Source: Bacteroidales bacterium (lineage in GTDB: Bacteria; Bacteroidota; Bacteroidia; Bacteroidales; P3). From it: a stretch of 50,931 nucleotides of DNA. Both the position numbers and the translations under genes were made by a program. This document shows, piece by piece, positions 6,752 through 15,601 of the stretch. The notes beneath the pieces are model-generated. The model was given only the letters and a program-made list of their open reading frames with translations. It made no database searches and was not told the DNA's origin. The stretch lies in contig SFPR01000004.1 in assembly GCA_004551865.1 (NCBI GenBank), positions 1 to 50,931 of the forward strand, in the 5' to 3' direction. The stretch's first letter is position 1. Every line of letters begins with the position of its first letter.

Positions 6752-8692
6752 ATGAAGCTGATTTACAAATTGCTTGTTTTGTCGATAAGTATTGCTGTTT
6801 TGGGGGCTTGTTCCGGCGGAAAATATATCGAAACTTTCTCTGTAATGGACAACTTTACCCAAGGCGATACTCTCCGAGCGGATATGCAGCTTGACAATTC
6901 GGTGTTTGAGGGTGTTGTGTTGCCCTCAAAAGATGTGTTTTTCACCTTTTCGGCAAGGGTAAAGCAAAAGGAGGGAAGGCAACTCTTCTACAAGATTTAC
7001 TATCAGAACGAAAGCTACAAGTTTGAAAACGAAAGGGCTGAGGCAAACGAGAACTTTTATGGTTCATGGAAGGAAACGAACGTAGGTTTTAAGCCTGTGA
7101 GCAGCTCCGAAATAAGAGATAGTTTTCAGATTGTGGGCAACCCTCGCAACGAAAGGCTCTATTTCGGAGGCGAAAAGCCGAGTAGGATAACCGAAGAGGA
7201 GATTGAAAAGAGTAAAGCGATTATCCGAAGGGACAAAAATTGGTTAAAAAACATAGAAGAGAAAGCTCGGGCAAACAAAGTATCACTTGAAGAGCAGCTG
7301 ACTTCGGATATTTTGTGGTTGAAAGGTTTCAATGCCGAACAGGAAGGGGAGATAAACCGGCGAGAAAGGCGAAATCCGAGAACGGGAGCTTACAAATTCA
7401 TGTTGGTTGTGGCAGACAAGGAGGCTCTTGCGGCTCTTCCCGAATATATAAAGGATATTTCAAAAACCAATGACAAGGGGGAGTTTGTCAATCCTTTTGT
7501 TTATTTTGAAGATTGTGAGATTGAGGGTGTGGATGTAAGGATTTCGGACAGGGTTTTGGTTGCAAGGGCTGTTCTTGACGGCAGACATGGAGTATATATC
7601 GACCGTTTGCACTATCCTTCTTCACGTTTCGATTTGCAGACCTTTGACACTCTTGTGGGTGTTTCTTCATATTTGTACGACAATGCTTTGTTTGAGCAGT
7701 ACTTTCACGACATAAACCGCACCCGAACGATAGAACAAATACCTCTTATTGCCGATGTGGAAAAAGGAGAGTACACTCTCTCTGATTACAACAAGAACAA
7801 ATCGCTCTATACCGAAGAAAAACGTTTGTCAATTCACCCCTCAAACGCTTCTTTGCCTGCAAGAGGAATAAAAATCGCCAAAGACCGCTCATATATAAGT
7901 ATAAGCAATCCTGCCTGCAAAGACTTGGCTTCGGCAAAGAAAGAAAACGTGGGCGTAAGGGCGAGAATAGGTTTTTCTTACGGCAAATACAGAGCTAAAA
8001 TCAAGTTTCCGCAGCTTGTGAACGCCTCGGGAGTGTGGTGCGGCTTGACAAATGCTTTCTGGTTGGCTTATCAGTCGGACGCAAAGTGGAATGCAAGAAG
8101 ACATTGTGCAGTAAAAGGCTATGTCAAACAAAGCAAAAACGACAACGAAACCGAAAGACAAACCGTAAGTAACTACTCCGAGATTGACATAGAGATGATA
8201 AAAACCTCCAAACTTTGGGAAAAAGACACTCTCGGGCTGTATAATCCTTTCGGAAATCAAGAGTTCGTTTTGGCTTGCACCAACTGGGACTTGGCTTGTC
8301 CTGTTCCGCAAGATTTTAACTCGGGAGGAATAAGACAAGTCAGCTACAAGGGGCAGCAATTCTCTCTTCACCGCTGGACAGACACCTATCGGGCATTGAC
8401 TTCTCGCATTGCATTGTCGCCAAAGGTCTTTGAACAAGATTATTATTACTATGAAATCGAGTGGAAACCGACAGAGATAATTTGGAGAGTGGGACCAAGC
8501 CCCGACAAAATGCAGGTTGTGGGATATATGTCCGAAAAAGAAACCTCAATACCGAACAATCAGATGAATGTTATCGTAACTCAGGAATTTCATTACTCTT
8601 CTTGGTGGCTTCCCGAGGTGTTTGAGCAGGGTTTGATACCTTTTCCGAAAAGAGACTTGGTCGGTAAGATATATGAAATAACAATAGAATAG
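6752..8692 (+). CDS. Lipoprotein with GH16-like catalytic domain
   Basis: This 646-residue protein begins with a lipoprotein signal (hydrophobic segment, then LGAC; Cys20 is the lipidation site). Residues ~30-370 form a region I do not recognise. The C-terminal ~270 residues resemble glycoside hydrolase family 16: KYRAKIKFPQLVNASGVWCGLTNAFWLAY, then the motif SEIDIEM (Glu477, Asp479, Glu481), which fits the catalytic E-x-D-x-E signature, and YYYYEIEWKPTEIIWRVG near the end. GH16 enzymes cleave beta-1,3/1,4 glucans or galactans. It lies one nt upstream of a fucosidase gene, so both probably act on one fucose-containing glycan. The first ~350 residues may be a glycan-binding or unknown domain. 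Confidence 0.75.
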   Translation: MKLIYKLLVLSISIAVLGACSGGKYIETFSVMDNFTQGDTLRADMQLDNSVFEGVVLPSKDVFFTFSARVKQKEGRQLFYKIYYQNESYKFENERAEANENFYGSWKETNVGFKPVSSSEIRDSFQIVGNPRNERLYFGGEKPSRITEEEIEKSKAIIRRDKNWLKNIEEKARANKVSLEEQLTSDILWLKGFNAEQEGEINRRERRNPRTGAYKFMLVVADKEALAALPEYIKDISKTNDKGEFVNPFVYFEDCEIEGVDVRISDRVLVARAVLDGRHGVYIDRLHYPSSRFDLQTFDTLVGVSSYLYDNALFEQYFHDINRTRTIEQIPLIADVEKGEYTLSDYNKNKSLYTEEKRLSIHPSNASLPARGIKIAKDRSYISISNPACKDLASAKKENVGVRARIGFSYGKYRAKIKFPQLVNASGVWCGLTNAFWLAYQSDAKWNARRHCAVKGYVKQSKNDNETERQTVSNYSEIDIEMIKTSKLWEKDTLGLYNPFGNQEFVLACTNWDLACPVPQDFNSGGIRQVSYKGQQFSLHRWTDTYRALTSRIALSPKVFEQDYYYYEIEWKPTEIIWRVGPSPDKMQVVGYMSEKETSIPNNQMNVIVTQEFHYSSWWLPEVFEQGLIPFPKRDLVGKIYEITIE

Positions 8693-8693
8693 A

Positions 8694-10445
8694 ATGAAAA
8701 GAATAAAATTGGTTTTGCTATGCCTTTTGGCAGGTGTTGGTTTGCAGGCTCAGGGTGATTTGATGAGCAGTTTGAGAAGCAGACCTTACCCTCAGTGGTT
8801 CAGTGATGCGAAATTGGGAATTTTTGTCCACTATGGTCTTTACAGTGTTCCGTCTTACAGCGGCAAAGAGCAGTATGCGGAGTGGTTTTACAAAGGATTG
8901 ATTTCGGGGGACAGCCTCCGTATCAATTTTCAAAAAGAAGTGTTTGGCGAAGACTTCCGCTACGAAGACTATAAGCATATTTTCAAGGCTGAATTGTTCG
9001 ATGCAGACGCTTGGGCAGAGCTTTTCAAACGCTCGGGTGCAAAATATGTTGTCTTCACTTCAAAGCATCACGACGGCTATTGTATGTATGACAGCCGTTA
9101 TGCAAAGGGTTGGTCTTCTGCAACGACAGCTCCTCAAAGGGACTTTTGCAAAGAGCTTACCGATGCGGTGAGAAAGCGTGATATGAAGATGTGTATGTAC
9201 TATTCTCTTACCGAATGGACAAATCCTTTGTACCGCTGGACTGTCGATACTCTCAAAAGCATTGACGAATATGTCGAAAAACACCTTCACCCTCAGTTTA
9301 AGGAAATGGTCGATATGTTCTCTCCTTCTCTTGTTTTCTCGGACGGTGATTGGGATTTTGACTATAAGACTTTCAAAAGCGACGAATTGGTAAGCTACTA
9401 CTTTGACAAGGTTGGTGAAGAAGCGATTGTGAACGACCGTTGGGGAGGAGGGTTTGACTATGGTTATGTTACACCCGAATACAGCGAGGCAATAAAGCAG
9501 ACCGAACGCCCTTGGGCAGAGTGCAGAGGACTTAGTCGTTCGTTCGGATTGAATAGAAATGCCGACTTGGAGAGCTATCTGACGAGTGAAGAGCTGATAA
9601 GGCATTTCGTTCGCTTGGTTGCAGCCGGCGGAGGGCTGACAATCAATGTTGGACCGGCGGCAGACGGCAGTATTCCTTTGCTTCAGCAGGAGCGTTTGTC
9701 GGATTTGGGGCAGTGGTTGGAAATAAATGGTGAGGCAATTTATGGTTGTACCACTTTTACAAAGAGCGAAGAGAGTTATGATGTGCTTCTTCCGAGAGCC
9801 GACAAGCAAATTGATTTCGACTGGGTGAGAAATGCTCCTCTCAAAGCCATGCCTGCCGACAATTTTTCGATACATTGGCATACCGAAATAGTGCCTGAGA
9901 AAACTGAAAAGGTCAAATTTTATCTCAAAGCGGACGATAATGCAGGTTTTCAGATAAAAGACGAAAAGTCGGAAGTCGTTTTCCGCCTTGCAGCCGACAA
10001 AGAGCAGGTTGTTTCCGAAGTAAAGTTGAAGAAAAATCACAAATACACGTTTGAACTTGTCTATCAGGAAAAAACTCATGAGGCTTCGGTGCAGTTGTTG
10101 TGGGAGAGTGCTTCAATCGAGCGGCAACCTGTCAGCTCGTCTTCGTGGTACTGGATTGGGGAAATGGGTTGGAAGCAAAGCTATGTTTGTTTCACCGTGA
10201 ACAATGACAATCTTTATGCAACAGCTCTCGAACCTCTTTCGGAGCGTCTTGTGTTTGGCTTGGACAAAGCTCCTTCGGAAGATATGAAGGTGTGTTTGCT
10301 TGGCAAGAAACCTATATATCTCGATTGGAATTACAATCCCGACACCAAGAGAATGACGATAGATACCTCAAAGTTGAGACCTTGCGATGTCGAAAGCAAG
10401 GGTGCATGGGTTTTCAGGCTTGAGGGTTATATGCAAAACAAATAA
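8694..10445 (+). CDS. Alpha-L-fucosidase, GH29, with PA14-like domain
   Basis: This secreted 583-residue protein has a signal peptide ending near LQAQ. The GH29 catalytic barrel spans ~25-345: WFSDAKLGIFVHYGLYSVPSY, KYVVFTSKHHDGYCMYDS and VFSDGDWDF, where Asp217 is the likely nucleophile. It removes terminal alpha-linked fucose. Residues ~390-475 look like a PA14-type beta domain (VKFYLKADDNAGFQI, SVQLLWESASIERQPV), an unusual insert before the final C-terminal beta-sandwich that many GH29 enzymes carry. The start is one nt after the GH16-like gene stop, so the two are co-transcribed. Export to the periplasm or surface is expected. The PA14 reading is moderately sure. Confidence 0.9.
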   Translation: MKRIKLVLLCLLAGVGLQAQGDLMSSLRSRPYPQWFSDAKLGIFVHYGLYSVPSYSGKEQYAEWFYKGLISGDSLRINFQKEVFGEDFRYEDYKHIFKAELFDADAWAELFKRSGAKYVVFTSKHHDGYCMYDSRYAKGWSSATTAPQRDFCKELTDAVRKRDMKMCMYYSLTEWTNPLYRWTVDTLKSIDEYVEKHLHPQFKEMVDMFSPSLVFSDGDWDFDYKTFKSDELVSYYFDKVGEEAIVNDRWGGGFDYGYVTPEYSEAIKQTERPWAECRGLSRSFGLNRNADLESYLTSEELIRHFVRLVAAGGGLTINVGPAADGSIPLLQQERLSDLGQWLEINGEAIYGCTTFTKSEESYDVLLPRADKQIDFDWVRNAPLKAMPADNFSIHWHTEIVPEKTEKVKFYLKADDNAGFQIKDEKSEVVFRLAADKEQVVSEVKLKKNHKYTFELVYQEKTHEASVQLLWESASIERQPVSSSSWYWIGEMGWKQSYVCFTVNNDNLYATALEPLSERLVFGLDKAPSEDMKVCLLGKKPIYLDWNYNPDTKRMTIDTSKLRPCDVESKGAWVFRLEGYMQNK

Positions 10446-10452
10446 ATACAAA

Positions 10453-11577
10453 ATGGCAGACATTTTTTCGCTCGCTCTTTGCTGCGTAAGGGGAATAGGT
10501 CCTGCGATAGCAAAGAAACTAATGGAGGTTTATCCTTCGGCACAGGCTCTTTTTGAAGAGAGTGAAGCTGCTTTGAGGCTGCTTTTCGGCAAAAAGGAAA
10601 AGACGATTGAGGATATTTTGAAGCGTCCTATGTTCTCTCGCTGTGAGAAAGAGTTGGAATTTATGTACAAGAACAACATTCGCTCTTACTTTATCAACGA
10701 TAGCGATTACCCTTTCCGATTGAAACAAATCGATTCGCCTCCAACTTGTATTTTTGTCAAGGGAAACGGCTCTCTTGACACAAGAAGAGTGGTCAGTATT
10801 GTCGGTTCGAGACACGCAAGCGACTATGGCAGGTGGGTAACTGCCAACATAGTGAAAGAATTGAGGCAATACGATGTTACAATCGTCAGCGGACTTGCTC
10901 TCGGTATAGATTCGGCAGCTCATGTCTGCTCTCTGAATGAGAATATTCCGACTTTCGGAGTTTTGGGACACGGAATAGATAGAATATATCCTGCTCAAAA
11001 TTATGCTCTTGCTCAAAGTATGCTTTTGCAAGGGGGATTGGTGAGCGAGTTTTTCTCAAATACTGAAGCCTCAAACTACAATTTTCCGAGACGAAACCGC
11101 ATTATTGCTGCTTTGAGCGATGTTTGTATTGTTGTGGAGGGCGGAATAAGGTCGGGTTCTATGATTACGCCAAAGTATGCCTCAGAGTTCAATCGTGAAG
11201 TCTTTGCAGTGCCGGGACGAATTGGCGATACCTATTCGGAGGGTTGCAACAAACTCATTTCGGACAACATTGCAATTTCACTTTCGGACATTTCGCAAAT
11301 AGGAAAGCAAATGAATTGGACGCAATGTGAGCAATCACCTCAAATAAATGCCAATCGGCCTCAGCCACAGCCCCAAACCGCAAAGCCTCTTCCGCAAATG
11401 ACACAGCAGGAAAAGAAAGTGTATGACTTGTTGAGGCAAAAGGGGAAGCAACATATTGATGACATAATGTTGGAATGCGGATTGGATTTTGCAAGTTGCA
11501 GCGTTACTCTCATGAACTTGGAATTGAAAGACTGCATAAGAGCGTTACCGGGGAAATGTTACGAATGTGCGAGATGA
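10453..11577 (+). CDS. dprA: DNA-processing protein DprA
   Basis: DprA (374 residues) loads RecA onto incoming single-stranded DNA during transformation. Seen are an N-terminal helix-hairpin-helix/SAM-like part (~1-70, CCVRGIGPAIAKKL), the Rossmann core (~100-300) with VVSIVGSRHASDYG, TIVSGLALGIDSAAH, NYNFPRRNRIIAALSD, VVEGGIRSGSMITP and FAVPG, and a C-terminal winged helix (~312-374, MTQQEKKVYDLLRQKG). ATG at 10453 is chosen because it fits the family N-terminus; earlier in-frame codons lie inside the fucosidase gene. It starts 7 nt after the fucosidase stop, so it may be read from the same transcript, although the functions are unrelated. Confidence 0.93.
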   Translation: MADIFSLALCCVRGIGPAIAKKLMEVYPSAQALFEESEAALRLLFGKKEKTIEDILKRPMFSRCEKELEFMYKNNIRSYFINDSDYPFRLKQIDSPPTCIFVKGNGSLDTRRVVSIVGSRHASDYGRWVTANIVKELRQYDVTIVSGLALGIDSAAHVCSLNENIPTFGVLGHGIDRIYPAQNYALAQSMLLQGGLVSEFFSNTEASNYNFPRRNRIIAALSDVCIVVEGGIRSGSMITPKYASEFNREVFAVPGRIGDTYSEGCNKLISDNIAISLSDISQIGKQMNWTQCEQSPQINANRPQPQPQTAKPLPQMTQQEKKVYDLLRQKGKQHIDDIMLECGLDFASCSVTLMNLELKDCIRALPGKCYECAR

Positions 11578-11647
11578 GGTTTGTGGATTTCTCAAAACTT
11601 TTCTGACAAGTTGTTCTTCAAAATCGGTTTTTTTGAGTGCTTTTTTC

Positions 11648-11775
11648 GGATTATCAAAAATTTTTTGGCTTGATAATCCGATTATCTTCCCAAGATAATG
11701 GTACTATCTTCCCAAGATAATACCATTATCAAGCCGTGATAATTGGATTATCAACAAGAAAAAAATCTGATAATC
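11648..11775. repeat. Family B palindrome array, element 1 (4 core units)
   Basis: Core palindromes GATAATnnnATTATC start at 11672, 11694, 11716 and 11738, exactly 22 bp apart, with 7-bp linkers TTCCCAA, TTCCCAA and AAGCCGT. The second unit has one base off palindrome. A half-site GGATTATC (11648-11655) precedes the core by a 16-bp A/T-tract spacer, and GATAATC (11769-11775) follows it by 16 bp. It lies in the 322-nt convergent gap between dprA and the OmpA-like gene, which otherwise contains nothing clear. Confidence 0.88.
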
Positions 11776-11899
11776 TTGTTTTTACTCTTCAAAACTTTGA
11801 GATTTATCGGCAGATGTGCGATTGTACAAAAAGAAAACGACACCTTGTCAAGCCAAGATGCCGTTACCAAAACTGATATTAACCACTATTTATTTCTGT

Positions 11900-13234
11900 T
11901 TATTCGTCTGCTATCTGTCCTACGGGCTTGCGAAGTATCATTTGCATTGCTTTCTTGATTACATACGAGCCTTTTTTGTCCAATTTGTAGGGTTTCAGCC
12001 AGCCTCCCATGGCTTGAAATGCTCCGGGTTCGCCTTCTTTTGCAGGGTAAAAGTAGTCTGACATTTCTTTCTCTTCTATCTTTTTGCCTATGTAGATAGT
12101 GTCGAGTTGGAAGGCGTTGATTTCTGCCGTTATGGTTTGGAGTTTGGTCTCTTTGTCTTTTTCTCGCTTTGTGGGAATGGACTTATAGACTATTTTTCCT
12201 TTGGCATCGAAGGTTTTGGCGTAGAATTTCAATCTCGCTTCGTTTTGTTGCAATTCCAATGGCACGCTTACGGTTATCACGTTGGTGAAGTTCTCTTTGT
12301 TTTGGCACGAATGGTAGTCGGGTTGGTGCTCTGCATCTATCACTATGTAGCCTGCGTTTATCAGGTATTGTTTTTTGTGTGGTATGAGGTGATAGTTCGA
12401 TGTCAAATCTTCAAATCTCATGTATTCTTTGTAGCTTATGTCGCAGCTGTACTCGATTGTGTCTTTTGTATGGGTGATGTATTCGAGCGAACCTTTGGGA
12501 ATTTTGACCATTGAGCAGCTTGCCGACAACACACTGTCGTTTGCAGGATAGTAATAGTCGAAATACTCGCCCAAACAGCCCTCGGGGTCGTTCTCTATCA
12601 CCAAGTGAACCTTGCCCACAAGGCTTATTCCGTTGCTTGTTCTCTCTTCTTCGCTCTTTTTGTAAAGATTGACCCATTTGAAATCGAACGGCATTTTATA
12701 CTTTATGAAGTATGGCATTTCGCCGTTGCAGGAATGGGTGTATGTACTCGGAGTTCGTTTGATGATAAACTCAGACTCTTCTCTTGAAGCGAAGTAGTTG
12801 AAAATCATTACTGCTCTTTCTCTTGCCAAAGAAGCGTTTTGTTCATTCAAAGGTTCTGCATCGTCGTATGCCTCTATGGTCATTTTGTAGAACTTGTTGT
12901 TATCTTTGTTGAAAGTAATGGCATAGATGCTGTCCAAGATGTCCAATCCTGCTTCGGTGTAGTATGCCGAGGAGGGTTCAAAGCAAATGTATGCCTCAAC
13001 CCTGTTTGGATATGGATCGACGGGAACTTGTTCTTTTTTGTTGGCAGAACGTTTTTTCTTTGGCGGTTGCGGCAATATCATAAAGTCGCATCCGTCTTCG
13101 GGAATGTCGAGTGCTTGTTGTGTTTGTGTGGAAATTTTTCCCGATGTTTGGTTTGAACCTGTTGTCTGAGCTTGTGCCGAAAGGCTGAAAGCAAACAACA
13201 TTATGCAAAAGACAGAAAGAGTGTTTCTCATCAT
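11900..13234 (-). CDS. Secreted protein with OmpA-like segment, function unknown
   Basis: This 444-residue protein has a signal peptide (ends near LSAQAQ). After a Lys-rich linker, residues ~80-165 resemble an OmpA-C fold (VEAYICFEPSSAYYTEAGLDIL, MTIEAYDDAEPLNEQNASLARERAVMIFNYF), with the typical N-x-x-L-x-x-x-R-A helix. The remaining ~280 residues (several Cys, many Tyr) are not recognised. The start is one of two adjacent ATGs (13234 or 13231), four nt after the MoxR gene stop. It ends an operon with guaB, two SurA-like chaperones and MoxR, so a periplasmic or outer-membrane role is likely. A peptidoglycan-binding function is possible but not shown. Confidence 0.7.
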   Translation of the reverse strand: MMRNTLSVFCIMLFAFSLSAQAQTTGSNQTSGKISTQTQQALDIPEDGCDFMILPQPPKKKRSANKKEQVPVDPYPNRVEAYICFEPSSAYYTEAGLDILDSIYAITFNKDNNKFYKMTIEAYDDAEPLNEQNASLARERAVMIFNYFASREESEFIIKRTPSTYTHSCNGEMPYFIKYKMPFDFKWVNLYKKSEEERTSNGISLVGKVHLVIENDPEGCLGEYFDYYYPANDSVLSASCSMVKIPKGSLEYITHTKDTIEYSCDISYKEYMRFEDLTSNYHLIPHKKQYLINAGYIVIDAEHQPDYHSCQNKENFTNVITVSVPLELQQNEARLKFYAKTFDAKGKIVYKSIPTKREKDKETKLQTITAEINAFQLDTIYIGKKIEEKEMSDYFYPAKEGEPGAFQAMGGWLKPYKLDKKGSYVIKKAMQMILRKPVGQIADE

Positions 13235-13238
13235 ACTA

Positions 13239-14198
13239 TTACTCGTTTATTAGTTTGTTTATTATAGCCTCAGAGGTAAGCTCTTCGGCTTGTGCTGCGT
13301 AATTCAATACTATTCTGTGTCGCAATACCGATACTGCCACGGCGTTTACGTCTTCTATGTCGGGAGAGTATTTTCCGTTTAGTGCGGCATGACACTTTGC
13401 ACCTATGATAAGGTATTGTGAAGCTCTCGGACCTGCTCCCCAAGAGAGATATTGTTTTGCCGTCGTGTTGTCGGACTTGTTTAGTCTTGTCTTTGATACC
13501 AATCGCACGGCATATTTGTAAACATTGTCGCTTACGGGAATGTCTTTTATGAGCGATTGTATTGCAAGAATGTCTTCCGCAGTCAGGATTTGGCGTACTT
13601 GTTCTTGTTTTGCTGTTGTTGTTCTCTTCAAAATCTCCACTTCTTCTGCGAAAGAAGGGTAGTCCAACCACAACATGAACATAAATCTGTCTAATTGTGC
13701 TTCGGGAAGAGGGTAAGTACCTTCTTGTTCTATAGGGTTTTGAGTTGCCAAAACGAAAAAGGGATTTGGCAAAGCGTGAACTCTGCCTGCTGCAGTTACA
13801 TTATGTTCTTGCATTGCTTCCAACAATGCAGCCTGAGTTTTTGGAGGCGTTCGGTTGATTTCGTCTGCCAAAACTATGTTTGCAAACACAGGTCCTTCGA
13901 CAAATTCAAAGGCTCTGTCTTTGTTTAATATCTCACTTCCGGTTATGTCGGAGGGCATCAAGTCGGGTGTGAATTGAATTCGGTTGAAACTTAGGCCCAG
14001 CGATTGAGCGATTGTATTGACCAATAGTGTTTTTGCCAAGCCCGGCACTCCCACAAGCAGACAATGTCCGCCCGAAAAGATAGAAATCAACAGCTGATTT
14101 ACCACTTCTTCTTGTCCGACTATGATTTTGGCAATTTCGGACTTCAAGTCTCGGCATTTTGAAGCCAGAGTGTCGAGTTGTTCTACTTGTGAAGCCAT
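13239..14198 (-). CDS. MoxR-family AAA+ ATPase
   Basis: This 319-residue protein has Walker A GVPGLAKT (~46), Walker B VLADEINR (~108), sensor 1 ATQNP (~151), arginine-finger region EAQLDRFMF (~166) and the C-terminal lid domain (~240-319). MoxR ATPases act as chaperone-like remodelers, usually with VWA-domain partners; no VWA gene is in this window. It starts 11 nt after the SurA-like gene stop, within the guaB-chaperone unit. The link to periplasmic folding genes is conserved in some Bacteroidales, but the client here is unknown. Confidence 0.92.
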   Translation of the reverse strand: MASQVEQLDTLASKCRDLKSEIAKIIVGQEEVVNQLLISIFSGGHCLLVGVPGLAKTLLVNTIAQSLGLSFNRIQFTPDLMPSDITGSEILNKDRAFEFVEGPVFANIVLADEINRTPPKTQAALLEAMQEHNVTAAGRVHALPNPFFVLATQNPIEQEGTYPLPEAQLDRFMFMLWLDYPSFAEEVEILKRTTTAKQEQVRQILTAEDILAIQSLIKDIPVSDNVYKYAVRLVSKTRLNKSDNTTAKQYLSWGAGPRASQYLIIGAKCHAALNGKYSPDIEDVNAVAVSVLRHRIVLNYAAQAEELTSEAIINKLINE

Positions 14199-14209
14199 GC
14201 GTTATCTTT

Positions 14210-15586
14210 TTATTTCTTCAACCAATTCAACTTGAAATCGCAATTTTGGTAGTCAGGGGCTATCTTTATGTAGGTTTTTGCTATTCTTTTCTCTGCCCAC
14301 TGTTTTATTATTTCCAATTTTTTGTCTGATAGGGCAGATTCTTGTACTTTTCCGTAGTCATCGGTCAGGTTTACCTTGTGTGAAGGTGTTTTCTTAACCA
14401 CTTTTATGAGGCGATAGGCATTTGCTGCTTCTGATTTGAAGAGTACGGGGTTTGTTATCTCACCTTCTTTCATTGCAGCGAAGTCAATCTTTTCCAAGTT
14501 GCCTATGGTTTCATTTATTGCGTCTTTTGTGAAGGAAGCTCCTGCGTTGTACGGATTTATTATCAAGCCTTGGTTTATTTTTGAGTCGTCGTCGGAAAAC
14601 TCTATCACCGCATCCTCAAACGAAATCTTGCCTTGCTCAATCATTTGCTTTATGCTGTCAAGCTCGGCTTTGGCTTGCATCATCTGTTGGTCGGAAACTT
14701 TTGGTTGTAACAAGATATGGCGACAGTTGATTTGGTTTCCTCTTCTCTCAATCATTTGAATGATGTGAAAGCCATACTGAGTTTCTATCACGGGAGAAAT
14801 TTCTCCGTCTTGCAAAGCAAAGGCTGCGTTTTCAAACTCACTGACCATGTCTCCCCGAGAGAAGAAACCGAGTTCTCCTCCTTTCTTTGACGAGCCCGGG
14901 TCTTCGGAATAAAGCGTGGCAAGGGTGGAAAATTTGCTCCCTTTCAAAATTCGGTCTCTGTATCCGTTGAGTCTTTCTTTTACAGCTTCTTTTTCTTCGT
15001 CTGTAACCTTTGGTAGCTTGACTATTTGTGAGAACATGTATTCTTCTTCGACAATCGGAAGGCTGTCTTTGGGAATAGAATTGTAAAAGTCGGCAACATC
15101 TTGAGGAGTTACCGATATATTACCCGTCAGCTTCTGTTCTGTTTGAGAAATCATTATGTTTTCTCTTATCAGGTCTTTGTATAGTTCTCTTATTTCGGCA
15201 ACAGACTTTTTCATCTGACGTTCCAACATTGCCTCAGAGCCGTATGCCCGTATCATATATTTGATTCGGTTGTCCATTTCCCTGTTTACTTCTTCTTCGG
15301 TAACGATTACAGAGTCTATTTCGGCTTGATGGAGCATCAGTTTGTTGATAAGCAAACTCTCAAACAAGTCGCATTTGACATCGAAGGCGTTTTCGATTAT
15401 TCCTTTGCCCGATGTTTGTTGCAAAAACGAGGTCTCCAAGTCCGATTCTTTGATCATATTTTGCCCTACAACGGCAATCACTCTGTCCAAAGTCTGAAAC
15501 TTGTCTGTGTTTTCGGTTTGGGAGTAAGCAACACTGCCAAAACTACATATCAATACTGCAAGCGATATTATGCAAATGCGTCTCAT
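14210..15586 (-). CDS. SurA-like periplasmic peptidyl-prolyl isomerase
   Basis: This 458-residue protein has a signal peptide (~1-22), a SurA N-like helical chaperone region (~30-170; VIAVVGQNMIKESDLETSF) and two parvulin-type domains. The first is clear at ~175-275 (YSEDPGSSKKGGELGFFSRGDMVSEFENAAF, GFHIIQM); the second is weaker at ~285-400 (CRHILLQPK). The likely role is escort and folding of outer-membrane proteins. It sits between a larger PpiC-type protein and MoxR and is 15 nt from its upstream neighbour. The surA symbol is withheld because two such genes lie side by side. Confidence 0.9.
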   Translation of the reverse strand: MRRICIISLAVLICSFGSVAYSQTENTDKFQTLDRVIAVVGQNMIKESDLETSFLQQTSGKGIIENAFDVKCDLFESLLINKLMLHQAEIDSVIVTEEEVNREMDNRIKYMIRAYGSEAMLERQMKKSVAEIRELYKDLIRENIMISQTEQKLTGNISVTPQDVADFYNSIPKDSLPIVEEEYMFSQIVKLPKVTDEEKEAVKERLNGYRDRILKGSKFSTLATLYSEDPGSSKKGGELGFFSRGDMVSEFENAAFALQDGEISPVIETQYGFHIIQMIERRGNQINCRHILLQPKVSDQQMMQAKAELDSIKQMIEQGKISFEDAVIEFSDDDSKINQGLIINPYNAGASFTKDAINETIGNLEKIDFAAMKEGEITNPVLFKSEAANAYRLIKVVKKTPSHKVNLTDDYGKVQESALSDKKLEIIKQWAEKRIAKTYIKIAPDYQNCDFKLNWLKK

Positions 15587-15601
15587 TATATTAAAAATAG
15601 C

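Noticed and set aside
9060..10079. 339-codon minus-strand open frame inside the fucosidase gene
   Set aside because: The plus-strand frame has clear GH29 motifs; the antisense frame has none.
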